From Umezawaea beigongshangensis (GTDB taxonomy: Bacteria; Actinomycetota; Actinomycetes; Mycobacteriales; Pseudonocardiaceae), in contig NZ_JAEIOJ010000013.1 in the NCBI RefSeq assembly GCF_016464305.1, positions 73,238-137,237 of the forward strand: a stretch of DNA of 64,000 nucleotides, given 5' to 3'. Position numbers and translations under genes: made by a program. Of this stretch, positions 25,439 through 34,557 are shown piece by piece; position 1 is the first letter of the stretch, and each line of letters opens with the position of its first letter. The notes under the pieces were generated by a model that was not told the origin of the DNA, ran no database searches, and saw nothing but the letters and a program-made list of their open reading frames with translations.

Positions 25439-25897
25439 GTGCCGTCAACCCCCGACCTGACCCTGCTGTTCACCGCACTCGCCGCGTCCTGCGACGCCGC
25501 CGTCCGGGCCAGGATGGTCGAGGCGGGGCACGACCGGGTCCGCACCGTCCACGGCTACGTCTTCCAGCACCTGCTTCCCGGCCCGGTCCGCGTGTCCGAC
25601 CTGGCCGACCTGCTCGGGATGACCGCCCAGGGCGCGTCGAAGGTGGTGGCCGAGATGGAACGGACCGGCTACGTCGCGCGCCGCCCCGACCCGCAGGACA
25701 GCCGCGCCCGCCTGGTCGAGATGACTCCGCGCGGTCACGAGGCGGTCGACGCGGGCCGGGCCGCGCGGGCCGCGGTGACCGCTGAGCTGTCGGCCGACCT
25801 GGGACCCGACGGCGACACCGTGATCGCTTCCCTGCGAGACCTGGCCGAGCGGACCGGCGCCCTGCGCGAGCTGATGGCACGCCGCTTGCGCCCCTGA
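25439..25897 (+). CDS. MarR-family transcriptional regulator
   Basis: 152 residues. Winged HTH in VRVSDLADLLGMTAQGASKV with VAEMERTGYVARRPDPQDSR (recognition helix and wing), flanked by dimerisation helices. GTG at 25439, very close to the operator, with little room for a ribosome site, so a short or absent leader is likely. It probably represses itself and the divergent serine hydrolase; the ligand is unknown. Confidence 0.9.
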   Translation: MPSTPDLTLLFTALAASCDAAVRARMVEAGHDRVRTVHGYVFQHLLPGPVRVSDLADLLGMTAQGASKVVAEMERTGYVARRPDPQDSRARLVEMTPRGHEAVDAGRAARAAVTAELSADLGPDGDTVIASLRDLAERTGALRELMARRLRP

Positions 25898-26022
25898 GGG
25901 CGATCTGGGCCGGCCACCGACGTCGGCGCCGCTCGGTGCTCACGCGCCCACCCGCCTCGCGTCCCGGCAGAACGGAGACAGCGCGTCCGGTCGAGCTCGC
26001 ACTCCGGCCGGGCGGCCGGGGG

Positions 26023-26964
26023 TCAGGGGCGCAGCAGGTGCCCGAGCAGCGTGCGGCGTTCGGCCGCGTTGTCCGGACGGGGGTTGAACACCGCGTCGAG
26101 CAGTGGCAGCACCTGGTCGCGGGCCTCGCGGGTGCGCATGATCCGCTTCCACAGCATCAGGTTGAGCTGGTAGCGCCACCCCGGGGTGGTCGCCAGTCCG
26201 ATGACGTTGGTGACGTTGCCGCGGACCTTCGGCGGCAGCGCGCGCACGTCCTCGGGCGTGGTGAGCAGTGTTTCCGGCAGCACGTCGAGGCCGTGCGCGG
26301 TCATGAAGCCGAAGTCGGTCGGCCAGGCCGCTGCCCACAGGTAGTCGACCATCCGGCACCAGCCGCGCAGGAACGTGATCTCCAGGTCAGGCCAGGGTGC
26401 GGTGTCGGCGTCGGTGATCGCGCGGACCACCACGTCCAGGCAGGTCTTGTGCGCCTTCCACAGGGCCAGGCGGGCCTGTTCCGGGTCCGCGGCCCCGCTC
26501 CGGCTCACCAGGGTGAAGTAGGCGCGCCAGTCGTCCACCGCGTCGACGAGCTCCTCCGGTACGTCCCCGCCCGTCACGTACCGGAACCGGGACGGGGTCG
26601 GCGGATCGGCGACCGGCAGGACCGGCACCACCCCGGCGGCCCCGGCCGCCAGCCACGGGACGACGCTGAGCGTGTAGTTGCCGTAGCCCCACGGCGAGTC
26701 CGGGTCGATGCGCCCGTTGCGCCGGGTGTCGGCGCCGAGCCGGTCGGTGCGGAACTGCCACTGGTGCTGGAACATCAGACCCCACAGGGGGTTGTGCCGG
26801 TTGTCGGCGCCGAACCGGTCGGCGGGGTTGGTGCTGTCGATCATCAGTCGGTAGGCGGCCATCCGCTGCTCGAAGCGGAACGGGTCGAACGCCTCCTCGA
26901 GGTCATCGGCCGTCATCCAGACCGAGTACAGGTCCAGGGCCGTCAGTTCCTCGGGATGAGCCAT
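26023..26964 (-). CDS. LEG1-family protein
   Basis: 313 residues. NPLWGLMFQHQWQFRTDRL followed by a Tyr-Gly-Asn segment and SVVPWLAAGAAGVVPVLPVA recalls the vertebrate LEG1 (liver-enriched gene 1) family, which has bacterial members. No signal peptide is evident here, unlike the secreted animal proteins, and many Trp/Tyr residues are conserved-looking. The biochemical function of the family is unknown. GGAGGA precedes the ATG at 26964. A strong hairpin separates it from the decarboxylase operon on the same strand, so it has its own promoter. Confidence 0.65.
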   Translation of the reverse strand: MAHPEELTALDLYSVWMTADDLEEAFDPFRFEQRMAAYRLMIDSTNPADRFGADNRHNPLWGLMFQHQWQFRTDRLGADTRRNGRIDPDSPWGYGNYTLSVVPWLAAGAAGVVPVLPVADPPTPSRFRYVTGGDVPEELVDAVDDWRAYFTLVSRSGAADPEQARLALWKAHKTCLDVVVRAITDADTAPWPDLEITFLRGWCRMVDYLWAAAWPTDFGFMTAHGLDVLPETLLTTPEDVRALPPKVRGNVTNVIGLATTPGWRYQLNLMLWKRIMRTREARDQVLPLLDAVFNPRPDNAAERRTLLGHLLRP

Positions 26965-27056
26965 GAAGGAAGTCCTCCGCGGTGAGTGGATCGATCGTAC
27001 TCGGCGGGAGTGGAGAGTCTGCCCGGTCTGCGCCGGTCGGCCGGGTCGGTGCGGGA

Positions 27057-27105
27057 ATCACCTCCTCGCCGCTGTCTCGGCTTCTGCCAGCGGCGAGGAG
27101 GTGAT
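27057..27105 (-). terminator. Strong hairpin after the dipeptidase-decarboxylase operon
   Basis: A perfect 18-bp stem (27057-27074 with 27088-27105) and a 13-base loop, lying 48 bases beyond the stop of the 247-residue gene and before the LEG1-like gene. Confidence 0.8.
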
Positions 27106-27153
27106 CGTGGTCCGGACGGGGCGGTCGAGCGCCCCTCCGGCGAGGTCCGGTGG

Positions 27154-27897
27154 TCAGACGGAGGCCAGGGCGATGTACTCCGACAGCGTCGCGGCGTGGC
27201 CGTGCGGCTCGTGGTTGAGCTCGCGGGTGTCGAACCAGCGGCTGGGGCCGATCTTCAGGGTGACCGCGCCGCCGGAGTCGACGATCCGGGCGGGCAGCTC
27301 CTCCCCGAGGTGGGACGCGAGGGGGTCCTGCACCGGCTCGTGGTCCTCGGTGACCGAGGTCAGGTCCACCAGGGTGCTGGCTGCGAGCTGCGCGCCGGTC
27401 AGACCGGTCGGCGTGGCCGCGAGCTGGACCAGCAGCTGGTAGTCGGGCTGGTGGGTCAGGTAGTGCGAGGCGTGCGCTTCGCCGCCCGAGCCGAAGACGA
27501 GGTAGCGGGGCTCGGGCGGGTAGGCCTCCTGGTCGTCGAACGGTCGGTTGTGGAGCACCTGTGCCGCCTTGGCGGTGAAGCCGGTGGACAGGACGACCTT
27601 CTGGCCGAAGTCGTTGTCCGGCAACTGCCACAGCTCGGCCGGGAAGCCGTCTGCGCCGAGCATGTCCTGCAGGTGCATCTTCGAACTCTCGGGGTTGACC
27701 ACGATGACGGGCGACTTCGGGTCGGTCCGGCGAGCGGAGGCGTAGGCGTCCTGGGCGCTCTGGGGCAGGTCGACCCGGATGACGACGTGGAAGCGGTGCT
27801 GGGCCATGTTGAACATGGCCAGGTGGCTGCCGTACACGGTGCTGGTGCCGGTGAGGGCGAAGCCGTGCTGGTCCTTGGGGAAGGCGCCGGCGGTCAT
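27154..27897 (-). CDS. Unknown protein, third gene of the decarboxylase operon
   Basis: 247 residues, start ATG 27897 with GGAGGAACAGC before it, 13 bases after the decarboxylase stop. No signal peptide or membrane span. The N-terminus GFALTGTSTVYGSHLAMFNM and HRFHVVIRVDLP suggests a beta-rich fold; there are several His (including SHYLTHQPDY and NHEPHGH). Similar hypothetical proteins are widespread as far as can be recalled. Operon position suggests a role with the decarboxylase, but no activity is proposed. Confidence 0.75.
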   Translation of the reverse strand: MTAGAFPKDQHGFALTGTSTVYGSHLAMFNMAQHRFHVVIRVDLPQSAQDAYASARRTDPKSPVIVVNPESSKMHLQDMLGADGFPAELWQLPDNDFGQKVVLSTGFTAKAAQVLHNRPFDDQEAYPPEPRYLVFGSGGEAHASHYLTHQPDYQLLVQLAATPTGLTGAQLAASTLVDLTSVTEDHEPVQDPLASHLGEELPARIVDSGGAVTLKIGPSRWFDTRELNHEPHGHAATLSEYIALASV

Positions 27898-27910
27898 GCT
27901 GTTCCTCCGA

Positions 27911-29599
27911 TCAGAAGGCCTGGTTCCAGGTGCGGACCAGGGCGAGGCGGGCGATGTCGGGGGTGTCGGCGGTGCCGTCGATGTAGGACGTGATCGCGGT
28001 GATGCTCTGGTTCTCGTCGCGTGGTGCGGGAACCTCGACGAGAGCCAGGTCGGCGGCGAGCTCGTCGATCAGCTCCTCGGTGACGTGCGGCATCACGTAC
28101 AGGTGGGCGTAGTCGGTGTGACCACCGTCGGCGTCGCGCAGCGGCACGGTCGCCAGCGAGTACTTGTGCACGATCTCGTCGCTGGGCTGGCGGAAGCGCA
28201 CGCTCAGCGAGTAGGGCGTGCGGGCGACCTGCCAGTCGCCGGGGACCACGGCGAGCGTGCGTGCGGCGTAGTCGGCGACCCGCTGCGCGCGGACGACCAT
28301 GTCGAGCTGGGCCTGCTCGGAGTGACGGGCCAGGAAGTTCCACATGATCAGGGGGGAGAAGGCGTTGCGGGAGCCGCCGAAGGTGGTGTCGGGCGAGCCG
28401 ATGACGGCGGGTTGCGTGGGGGGCTGCATCTGGAGGTTGGACTTGGTCATGAAGATGCCGCACGGCCAGGGCGCGCCGGGGTACTTGTGACCGCTGGTGA
28501 CGATCGAGGACACCTCGGGGACGCGGAAGTCGAACGCGGGCAGCGTGGCACCCGGTTCGTCGACCAGGCCCTGCTCGATCGCCCGCTCCAGGAACGGCGC
28601 GTAGGTGGCGCCGAGGGCGCCGTCGACGTGGATCCAGTAGCCGGTGCGCTCGTCGACCAGTTCCGCGCCGGTCTCGGGATCGCGTCCGTAGCGGACCTTG
28701 CGCTTGTCCAGGCCGTACTTGGTGAACACCTCAGCGGTCAGCCGGGAGCAGATGGTCGCCACGTCGTCGTAGGCGCCCTTGAAGGTGCTGCCGTAGTTGA
28801 GGTTGAGCACGACGGGGTGGCCCATCTTGGCGAAGAAGTCCACCAGGGTGATCAGCTTGTCGACGTCGACGGAGCCGGGCCCGTCGGCGCCGTCCTGCGA
28901 CGGGACCTCCATGTCCCACGGCTGTCCCGGGTTCAGGGGGTTGGCGTGGGGGTACATCTTGGTGCCGACCTCGTAGAAGGTCGGGATGTTGAGCACTCGC
29001 AGTGCCTTGGACACCGAGTAGTGGGTGTCCTGGGAGTAGAACGCGACGGGGGAGTAGGCGTTCTGGTTGTCCACCGGCGCGGTGTCCTGCACCCACATCA
29101 GGGTGCCGGTGCCGTTCTCGTCCGGCTCGACCATGAGCGTCTTGCCGGACAGGTAGTCCCGCGCGTTCCACAGCGCGTAGTTGTTGCCCTCGGAGGAACC
29201 CATGGTGAGGACGTAGCCCCAGTACGCCTCGGGGTCGGTGAGGCCACCGTGCTCGTCGTGCTCGCGGGGCTTGGCGTGCCAGAGGCGGGCGTAGTAGGCG
29301 AGCACGGAGCGTTCGGCGGCACGGGAGTCGAGGGTGTAGTGCGAGGGGCGGAACGGGTCGCCGACGTTGTTGATGTTGTAGTTCAGGAAGCTGGCCATGT
29401 CCTGCCGGAGATCGAGCTCCTGATTGGTCTGATAACCCAGGAACCTCGGCTGCACGTCGGCGTAGTACGCCTCCAGCTTCGCCAGCACCTCCTTGCGACT
29501 GGCGTCGTCCAACCCGCCGCTGGGAAGGGTGAAGTCCTCGTCCGTGGGCTGGTCGGCGGTGACGAGGGCGTCGCCGAGGGACTTGTCCGCGATGGTCAT
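27911..29599 (-). CDS. PLP-dependent amino-acid decarboxylase (histidine-decarboxylase-like)
   Basis: 562 residues of the group II pyridoxal decarboxylase fold. Lys372 in TSGHKYPGAPWPCG is the PLP Schiff-base lysine, and HVDGALGATYAPF holds the Asp and Ala cofactor contacts; GSSEGNNYALW is the phosphate-binding turn. The Asn/Trp-rich motifs fit enzymes annotated as histidine decarboxylases, which make histamine plus CO2, but tyrosine or other aromatic substrates cannot be excluded. GAAAGG precedes ATG 29599. It follows an M20 dipeptidase gene by 83 bases. Confidence 0.82.
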   Translation of the reverse strand: MTIADKSLGDALVTADQPTDEDFTLPSGGLDDASRKEVLAKLEAYYADVQPRFLGYQTNQELDLRQDMASFLNYNINNVGDPFRPSHYTLDSRAAERSVLAYYARLWHAKPREHDEHGGLTDPEAYWGYVLTMGSSEGNNYALWNARDYLSGKTLMVEPDENGTGTLMWVQDTAPVDNQNAYSPVAFYSQDTHYSVSKALRVLNIPTFYEVGTKMYPHANPLNPGQPWDMEVPSQDGADGPGSVDVDKLITLVDFFAKMGHPVVLNLNYGSTFKGAYDDVATICSRLTAEVFTKYGLDKRKVRYGRDPETGAELVDERTGYWIHVDGALGATYAPFLERAIEQGLVDEPGATLPAFDFRVPEVSSIVTSGHKYPGAPWPCGIFMTKSNLQMQPPTQPAVIGSPDTTFGGSRNAFSPLIMWNFLARHSEQAQLDMVVRAQRVADYAARTLAVVPGDWQVARTPYSLSVRFRQPSDEIVHKYSLATVPLRDADGGHTDYAHLYVMPHVTEELIDELAADLALVEVPAPRDENQSITAITSYIDGTADTPDIARLALVRTWNQAF

Positions 29600-29682
29600 G
29601 GTCGCCTTTCGTGGTGGTGCCCGTCGTGCGGGCAGGAGGGAGCGCCCCGGCCGGTGGCCGGGGTGGGTGACTCGTGAGCGGA

Positions 29683-31095
29683 TCAGCTGCGGGCGGGTGT
29701 CCTCAACGCGTGCAGCAGGAGCGCCTCGGCGGTGGTCAGCCGTTCCAGTTCGGCGCGGTCGACGCTCTCGTCGTGACCGTGGATGTTGGCGCGGGGCTCC
29801 TCGCAGCCCCACAGCACGATGTCGGCCTGCGGGTTGGCCCTGCGGAACGCGGCGACCAGCGGGATCGAGCCGCCCTGGCCCGCGCGCTGGACCTCGGTGG
29901 CGCCGTGGGACCGCAGCAGCGCGTGCTCGACGATCCCGGCGTGCTGGCCGGGGATCGCGGTGAACCCGGAACCCTCGCCGACGGGCTCGATCTGCGCCTC
30001 GACGTTCCAGGGTGTGGCGCGGCGGATGTGCTCGGACAGAGCCTGCAACGCCTTCTGCGGGTCCTGGTCGGGGGCGATCCGCACGCTGATGCGGGCGGTG
30101 ACCTCCGATCGCAGGGCGTTGACCGGCTGGTCCATCCCGGGGACGCCGCTCAGGCCGACGACGTTGATCGACGGCTTTCCGTACAGGCGGCTGGCGAGGG
30201 TGCCGGTGCCGAGCAGCCTGGGACGTTCGGCACCGCTGCCGAGCACGCCGGCCGCGGCGCGGAACTCCTCCTCGTCGACGGTGGGCCAGGTCCCGTCGTA
30301 CTCGGTGAGACCGGGGACGGTCACGCTGCCGTCGTCGGGGTCGAGCATCGTGGCCAGCACCTGGGTCAGGGCCATGAACGCGTCCGGCGTCGGACCGCCG
30401 TACATGCCGCTGTGGATCTCCTGCTTCAGGGTCCGCAGCGTCACGTCGACCACCGCGATGCCGCGCAGCGTCGAGGTCAGCGTCGGCACGCCCAGCCGCA
30501 CGTTGCCGGTGTCGGCGACGACGACGAGGTCGGCGGTGAACCGCTCGTCGTCGGGGTGCGCGGCGAGGTGGGAGTCCAGCGCGCTCCTGCCGGTCTCCTC
30601 CTCGCCCTCGACGACGATCTTGAGGGTGAACGGAAGCCCCGCGGCACCGCCCAGGGACCGGACGGCACCCAGGTGCATCACGATGCCGGCCTTGTCGTCG
30701 GCGGTGCCGCGGCCGTACATGCGGACCCCGTCGGGTTCGGTGAGGGAGGCCGGGGCGAAGGGGTCCTCGATCTTCGTCCACCGCGCCGCGTCGGCGGGCT
30801 GGACGTCGTAGTGCGCGTACAGCAGGACGGTCGGGCCGTCACCGGTCCCGGCCTCGTGGGCGTGCACGAGAGGAGCGGACCTGTGCCCGTCGTGTTCGAC
30901 CGTGATCACCTGCGCGCTGGGCACACCGGCTTCGTGGAGCAGGCGGACGACGTCGTCCGCGGTCGCCCGCAACGTCTCGGGGTTCTGCGCGCTCACCGAT
31001 CTGAAGCGGACCAGGTGGTCGAGTGTCGCCCACAGGCTCGGCATCGACTCGCGAACCCGTTCGCACACCTCTTCTTCGGAGTGGACAGTGGTCAT
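29683..31095 (-). CDS. M20 family dipeptidase (carnosinase-like)
   Basis: 470 residues, a two-zinc metallopeptidase. YAHYDVQPA supplies the first zinc His and Asp, GRGTADDKAG the bridging Asp, EGEEETG the catalytic Glu pair. The dimerisation domain is inserted around 210-370. It should split short peptides, releasing free amino acids; with the downstream decarboxylase this suggests a route from an X-His or similar dipeptide to the amine. First gene of the three-gene operon (then decarboxylase, then unknown protein). Confidence 0.88.
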   Translation of the reverse strand: MTTVHSEEEVCERVRESMPSLWATLDHLVRFRSVSAQNPETLRATADDVVRLLHEAGVPSAQVITVEHDGHRSAPLVHAHEAGTGDGPTVLLYAHYDVQPADAARWTKIEDPFAPASLTEPDGVRMYGRGTADDKAGIVMHLGAVRSLGGAAGLPFTLKIVVEGEEETGRSALDSHLAAHPDDERFTADLVVVADTGNVRLGVPTLTSTLRGIAVVDVTLRTLKQEIHSGMYGGPTPDAFMALTQVLATMLDPDDGSVTVPGLTEYDGTWPTVDEEEFRAAAGVLGSGAERPRLLGTGTLASRLYGKPSINVVGLSGVPGMDQPVNALRSEVTARISVRIAPDQDPQKALQALSEHIRRATPWNVEAQIEPVGEGSGFTAIPGQHAGIVEHALLRSHGATEVQRAGQGGSIPLVAAFRRANPQADIVLWGCEEPRANIHGHDESVDRAELERLTTAEALLLHALRTPARS

Positions 31096-31233
31096 GGACG
31101 GTGTTCTCCCGTGTTCGGCGGAAGCAGGAGTTCACCGTTCATCGTGGCAGCGGGCCGGTGCGGGGGACAGGGCCGCGCGAGCGGAGTGAACCATCAGGTG
31201 ATCTTTCCGGCGCGACGGCGTGCTCGCTCCAGC

Positions 31234-31258
31234 CGCACCTGACGGAGCGTCAGGTGCG
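31234..31258. promoter_or_regulatory. 25-base perfect palindrome in a divergent promoter region
   Basis: CGCACCTGACG-gag-CGTCAGGTGCG: an 11-bp perfect inverted repeat with a 3-base centre. It lies 139 bases from the dipeptidase start and 163 bases from the PadR start inside the 326-base divergent region. It could be an operator for the dipeptidase operon or a transcript hairpin. Confidence 0.5.
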
Positions 31259-31394
31259 CCGGGGGGCGAGCCACCGGAGCGGTGGTGCGCGTCCCTCGAA
31301 CCGGAGGACACCTCCGGACGGTGCGCGAGGGCCGGGTGGAGCGCGGTCGCCGTGCCGATCGCGGTGGCCTTGCTCGCGCAGTGATGTCTCTGGT

Positions 31395-31404
31395 AGATAT
31401 ATCT
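31395..31404. promoter_or_regulatory. Likely PadR operator
   Basis: AGATATATCT is a perfect palindrome in a short AT-rich patch (GGTAGATATATCTCTCAGAG), 17 bases before the PadR start. Position and sequence fit autorepression by PadR. Confidence 0.5.
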
Positions 31405-31421
31405 CTCAGAGAGGGGTGACG

Positions 31422-31988
31422 GTGGCCAGAGCGAGTCAGACCGAGGTCGCGGTGCTGGGCGGGTTGAGCGTCCAGCCGATGACGGGTTACGCGCTGCGGG
31501 AAGCGATCCGCGACGTGCTGGGGCACTTCTGGAGCGAGAGCTACGGCCAGATCTACCCCACCCTGGCCGAGCTCGAACGGCAGGGGTTCGTGCGCCGGGA
31601 GGGCGCGACCAGGACCGGCGCGTCCACGTTCGCGATCACTCCACCGGGGACCCGGCGTCTCCAGGAACTGCTGGCGCAGCCGGTCCAGGTCACGCCCCCG
31701 CGCAACGGGCTGATGCTGCGGCTGTACTTCGGCCGGCACCTCGGCCCCGCCGCGTGCCGGACGCTGGTCCAGCAGGCGTTGACCGAAGCGCAGGACGCGC
31801 TGGAGCGGTACGCGGAGATCCGCGCGGAGATCGAGGGGCAGGACTCGGCGGACCGCGAGTACTGGCTGCTCACCGTCTCGGCGGGAGAGCACTCCGCCCG
31901 CGCCGCGCAGGCGTGGGCGCACGACGCACTGTCCACTCTCGCCGCGCTCGACGACGCGGCGGGAACACGAGCGGGGAGAACCTCATGA
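31422..31988 (+). CDS. PadR-family transcriptional regulator
   Basis: 188 residues. PadR winged helix at the N-terminus: AVLGGLSVQPMTGYALREAI, then FWSESYGQIYPTLAELERQG and the beta wing RREGATRTGASTFAITPPGT. A C-terminal helical Vir_C-like dimerisation domain follows. GTG at 31422 (another in-frame GTG at 31416). The stop overlaps the ATG of the membrane-protein gene (ATGA), so the pair is an operon; PadR regulators often control such transport or membrane genes. Confidence 0.88.
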   Translation: MARASQTEVAVLGGLSVQPMTGYALREAIRDVLGHFWSESYGQIYPTLAELERQGFVRREGATRTGASTFAITPPGTRRLQELLAQPVQVTPPRNGLMLRLYFGRHLGPAACRTLVQQALTEAQDALERYAEIRAEIEGQDSADREYWLLTVSAGEHSARAAQAWAHDALSTLAALDDAAGTRAGRTS

Positions 31989-32401
31989 CGACGACCGCCA
32001 CGAACCGGCTGAGACGTGCCGCTGCCGCCACCGCGACGGGTTTCGTCGCGGTGGCGGTGTTCCAGGCACTGCTGGCCGCCGGAGTCCCGCTGGGCCGGGC
32101 CGCCTGGGGCGGCGCGGCGGCCGAACTGCCTACCGCTCTGCGGGTGTCCAGCGGTGTCGCCGCGGTGTTCTGGCTGGTGGCCGCGACGGTGGTGCTGCGG
32201 CGGGGTGGCTACCCCGTGCGGTGGGTGCCGGAGCGGGTCGCCGGGATCGGCACGTGGGCGTTGGTCGGACTGCTCGTGGCGGGGCTGGTGATGAACCTGG
32301 CCTCACCGAGCCCGTGGGAACGCTTCGGCTGGGCGCCGGTGATCGCGGTGCTGGGCGCGCTGTGCCTGACCGTGGCACGCGGGCACCGTCCGGCCTCGTA
32401 G
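31985..32401 (+). CDS. Four-helix membrane protein, PadR partner
   Basis: 138 residues with four hydrophobic segments (about 15-35, 50-70, 85-105, 112-130). Starts inside the PadR stop as ATGA. No motif identifies a function. Similar small membrane proteins of unknown role are often paired with PadR or other regulators; a ligand-export or sensing role is conjecture. Confidence 0.75.
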   Translation: MTTTATNRLRRAAAATATGFVAVAVFQALLAAGVPLGRAAWGGAAAELPTALRVSSGVAAVFWLVAATVVLRRGGYPVRWVPERVAGIGTWALVGLLVAGLVMNLASPSPWERFGWAPVIAVLGALCLTVARGHRPAS

Positions 32402-32888
32402 CCGCGGACCGGGGAAGCCTCCGGTGCTGGCGTGCACGGGCTCGCACCGCCGGGCGGGGAGTCGGCCGGTGTGCACCGCGTCGAGTACCGGCCGCTCGCC
32501 GTGGTGCGTCGAAGCCGGAGCGGTGTGGTGCCGGGGTGGTCGGCACCCCTCCGCTCGACGCGGAGCAGTTCGGCGCGTGCTTCGCCCTGACTGCGGCGGC
32601 CAGCCGCGTGCGGCACGACCGACCTCGTCTCCGTCAGCGGTCTCGCGCCGGTCGCCCGCGTGCTGCCCGGTCACGTCGACACCGCCCGGTGCTGCGCGGA
32701 GAAGTCGCCGTCCGCGTGCGGCTCCGGCGACGAGCGCGATCGGGCCCGTGAGTTCTCCACGAGCCGGGGTCAGGAGTCGTCCGTCCTCGTCGGACTGTCC
32801 GTCGACGCCACCCGGCCGCTGCCGCCGCCGTCGCACCGGTCCGCGGTGCGACGGCGGCGACGGTCGGGGGCGCGCGCCCCACGGTGCG
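32402..32888. other. Intergenic stretch with a possible decayed regulator fragment
   Basis: 487 bases between convergent genes. On the plus strand about 32552-32617 a frame reads LDAEQFGACFALTAAASRVR, reminiscent of the first helix of some MarR regulators; the family-like continuation is lost after that. No start or stop fits. Otherwise nothing recognisable. Confidence 0.25.
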
Positions 32889-33875
32889 CTACGCGGGCTG
32901 GACCACGTCGTCCCCGGTGTCGACACGGCCCTGCGGATCGGTCTGCGCGGCCAGGGCCGCGCTGGCCTCTGTCCAGGTGGGATCGCCGGGGTTCACGGCG
33001 CTGCGCAGGTAGGCCCAGACGAGCGCTCGGACAGCGGCGACGCGCCCGGGGTTCTCGTCGGTGGTCTCGGCGGCGTCGTAGCCCGAGACGCCGCCGAGCA
33101 GGTGCCCGGCTCCGAACAGGGTGAGCAACGTCTTGTTCCGCCCGGGGCTGCGGTGGTACGCGTCCGCCCGCCAGTCCGCCCGGTCGGTGAACACCGGGTT
33201 GTGGTCGTCGTCGCCGACGACGACGAGGACCTGCCCGGTCATCTTCGAGAAGCTGGTGCCCGCCAGGTCGGGGAAGCGCTCGGCGGCCGCGTCGGCGAGG
33301 CCGTCACCGGCGCCCGGCCCGGCCAGGACGACACCGGCGGTGATCCGCTCGTCGCGCAGGTCGAGGACGCTTCCGTCGTGGGGGTCGATCATCGTCGCGC
33401 CGCAGAGCATTCCCGCGGTGTGGCCTCCCAGCGAGTGCCCGACCACCGCGATCTTCGTGCGGTCCACCCGACCGGCCAGCCCCGGCACGGCCCGTTCGAC
33501 GTCGCCGAGGTGGTCCAGGACGACGCGCACGTCCTCGACCCGCGAACGCCAGAACAGGGGGGCGCCGGTGGTTCCGCTGTCGCGCAGGCCCAGGCCGGTG
33601 GAGTCCAGGTGGGTCGGTTGCAGGACGACGAACCCGTGAGCGGCCCAGAAGTCCACGAGGGGCCCGTAGCCCCTGAGCGAGGACAGGAAGTTCGACGCGC
33701 CGTGCCCGTGGGAGAACACGACGACGGGCAGGTCCTCACCGGTGGCCGGTGCGGAGACCTTGACCTCCAGGGGGACGGGACGGCCGGGGACCGTCAGCGT
33801 CACGGGGCTGAGGGTGACGACGGGCCGGGCGGCGTCGACGGGCAGTCCGGCGGCCTCGGTGAGGGGTGCGCTCAC
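32889..33875 (-). CDS. Alpha/beta hydrolase (PAF-acetylhydrolase/chlorophyllase-like)
   Basis: 328 residues. FSHGHGASNF forms the oxyanion loop, Ser148 in VVGHSLGGHTAG is the nucleophile, Asp in VVVGDDDHNPV and His in FGAGHLLGG complete the triad. The cytosolic family cleaves esters; substrate unknown. GTG start at 33875 with AGGAGA. It follows a reductase gene by 82 bases on the same strand, probably an operon. Confidence 0.85.
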   Translation of the reverse strand: MSAPLTEAAGLPVDAARPVVTLSPVTLTVPGRPVPLEVKVSAPATGEDLPVVVFSHGHGASNFLSSLRGYGPLVDFWAAHGFVVLQPTHLDSTGLGLRDSGTTGAPLFWRSRVEDVRVVLDHLGDVERAVPGLAGRVDRTKIAVVGHSLGGHTAGMLCGATMIDPHDGSVLDLRDERITAGVVLAGPGAGDGLADAAAERFPDLAGTSFSKMTGQVLVVVGDDDHNPVFTDRADWRADAYHRSPGRNKTLLTLFGAGHLLGGVSGYDAAETTDENPGRVAAVRALVWAYLRSAVNPGDPTWTEASAALAAQTDPQGRVDTGDDVVQPA

Positions 33876-33957
33876 GCTGGGTCTCCTGAGTGGTCGTGCG
33901 CCGGTGCCGCGGCACCGGCGGAAGAGGGAATCCGCCGAGCGGCGTGCGGTTGCGCTC

Positions 33958-34557
33958 TCACCGGGAGACGGAGAGGGCGAACGTCACGGTTCCCAGTGCC
34001 CTGGCGGTCGCGAAGAACAGCGGGGCGACGTGCTCGGTGGCCAGGGCGGTGTCGATGCCGCCCAGGTCGAGGACACTGCTCTCGGGCCACCCCAGATCGG
34101 CGAGCAGACCGGTGACGACGGTCTTGGCCGCGTCGTCGTCGCCGCTGACGAAAGCGGTCGCCCGAGGCAGCGACGCCAGCGGGTCGACCATGATGGTGAA
34201 GTTCATCGTGTTGAGGGTCTTCACGACACGCGCCCGCGGGAAACGCGCCTGCACCTGCCGGGCCACGCTGTCGCCGGGGTGGGCCATCGTCAGCTGCGGG
34301 GTGACGGCGGCGGAGGGGTCGAGCACGATCTTCTCGCCCAGGACGTCCTCCCCGATCTCCTCCAGGGTGCTGAGCACGACCGTGCCGGGAACGGCGGTGA
34401 CGACCACGTCGGCGGAGGCGACGGCCTCGCGCTGGCCGACCGTCCCGGCCTCTCCTCCGGGCGTCCGCGATCCGTGGACCACGTGGTGGCCGCTGGCCGC
34501 CAGGCGTGTGCCGAGTGCCGAGCCGACCTTGCCTGTGCCGAGAACTGCGATGTTCAT
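33958..34557 (-). CDS. NADPH-dependent F420 reductase-like (FNO-type) oxidoreductase
   Basis: 199 residues. N-terminal Rossmann motif MNIAVLGTGKVGSALGTRLA, a SRTP turn that would contact the NADP phosphate, VVTAVPG and VKTLNTMNF. The fold is that of F420H2:NADP oxidoreductase and related NAD(P)-binding proteins. Whether it uses F420 is not decided by sequence. First gene of a likely two-gene operon with the alpha/beta hydrolase. Confidence 0.82.
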   Translation of the reverse strand: MNIAVLGTGKVGSALGTRLAASGHHVVHGSRTPGGEAGTVGQREAVASADVVVTAVPGTVVLSTLEEIGEDVLGEKIVLDPSAAVTPQLTMAHPGDSVARQVQARFPRARVVKTLNTMNFTIMVDPLASLPRATAFVSGDDDAAKTVVTGLLADLGWPESSVLDLGGIDTALATEHVAPLFFATARALGTVTFALSVSR

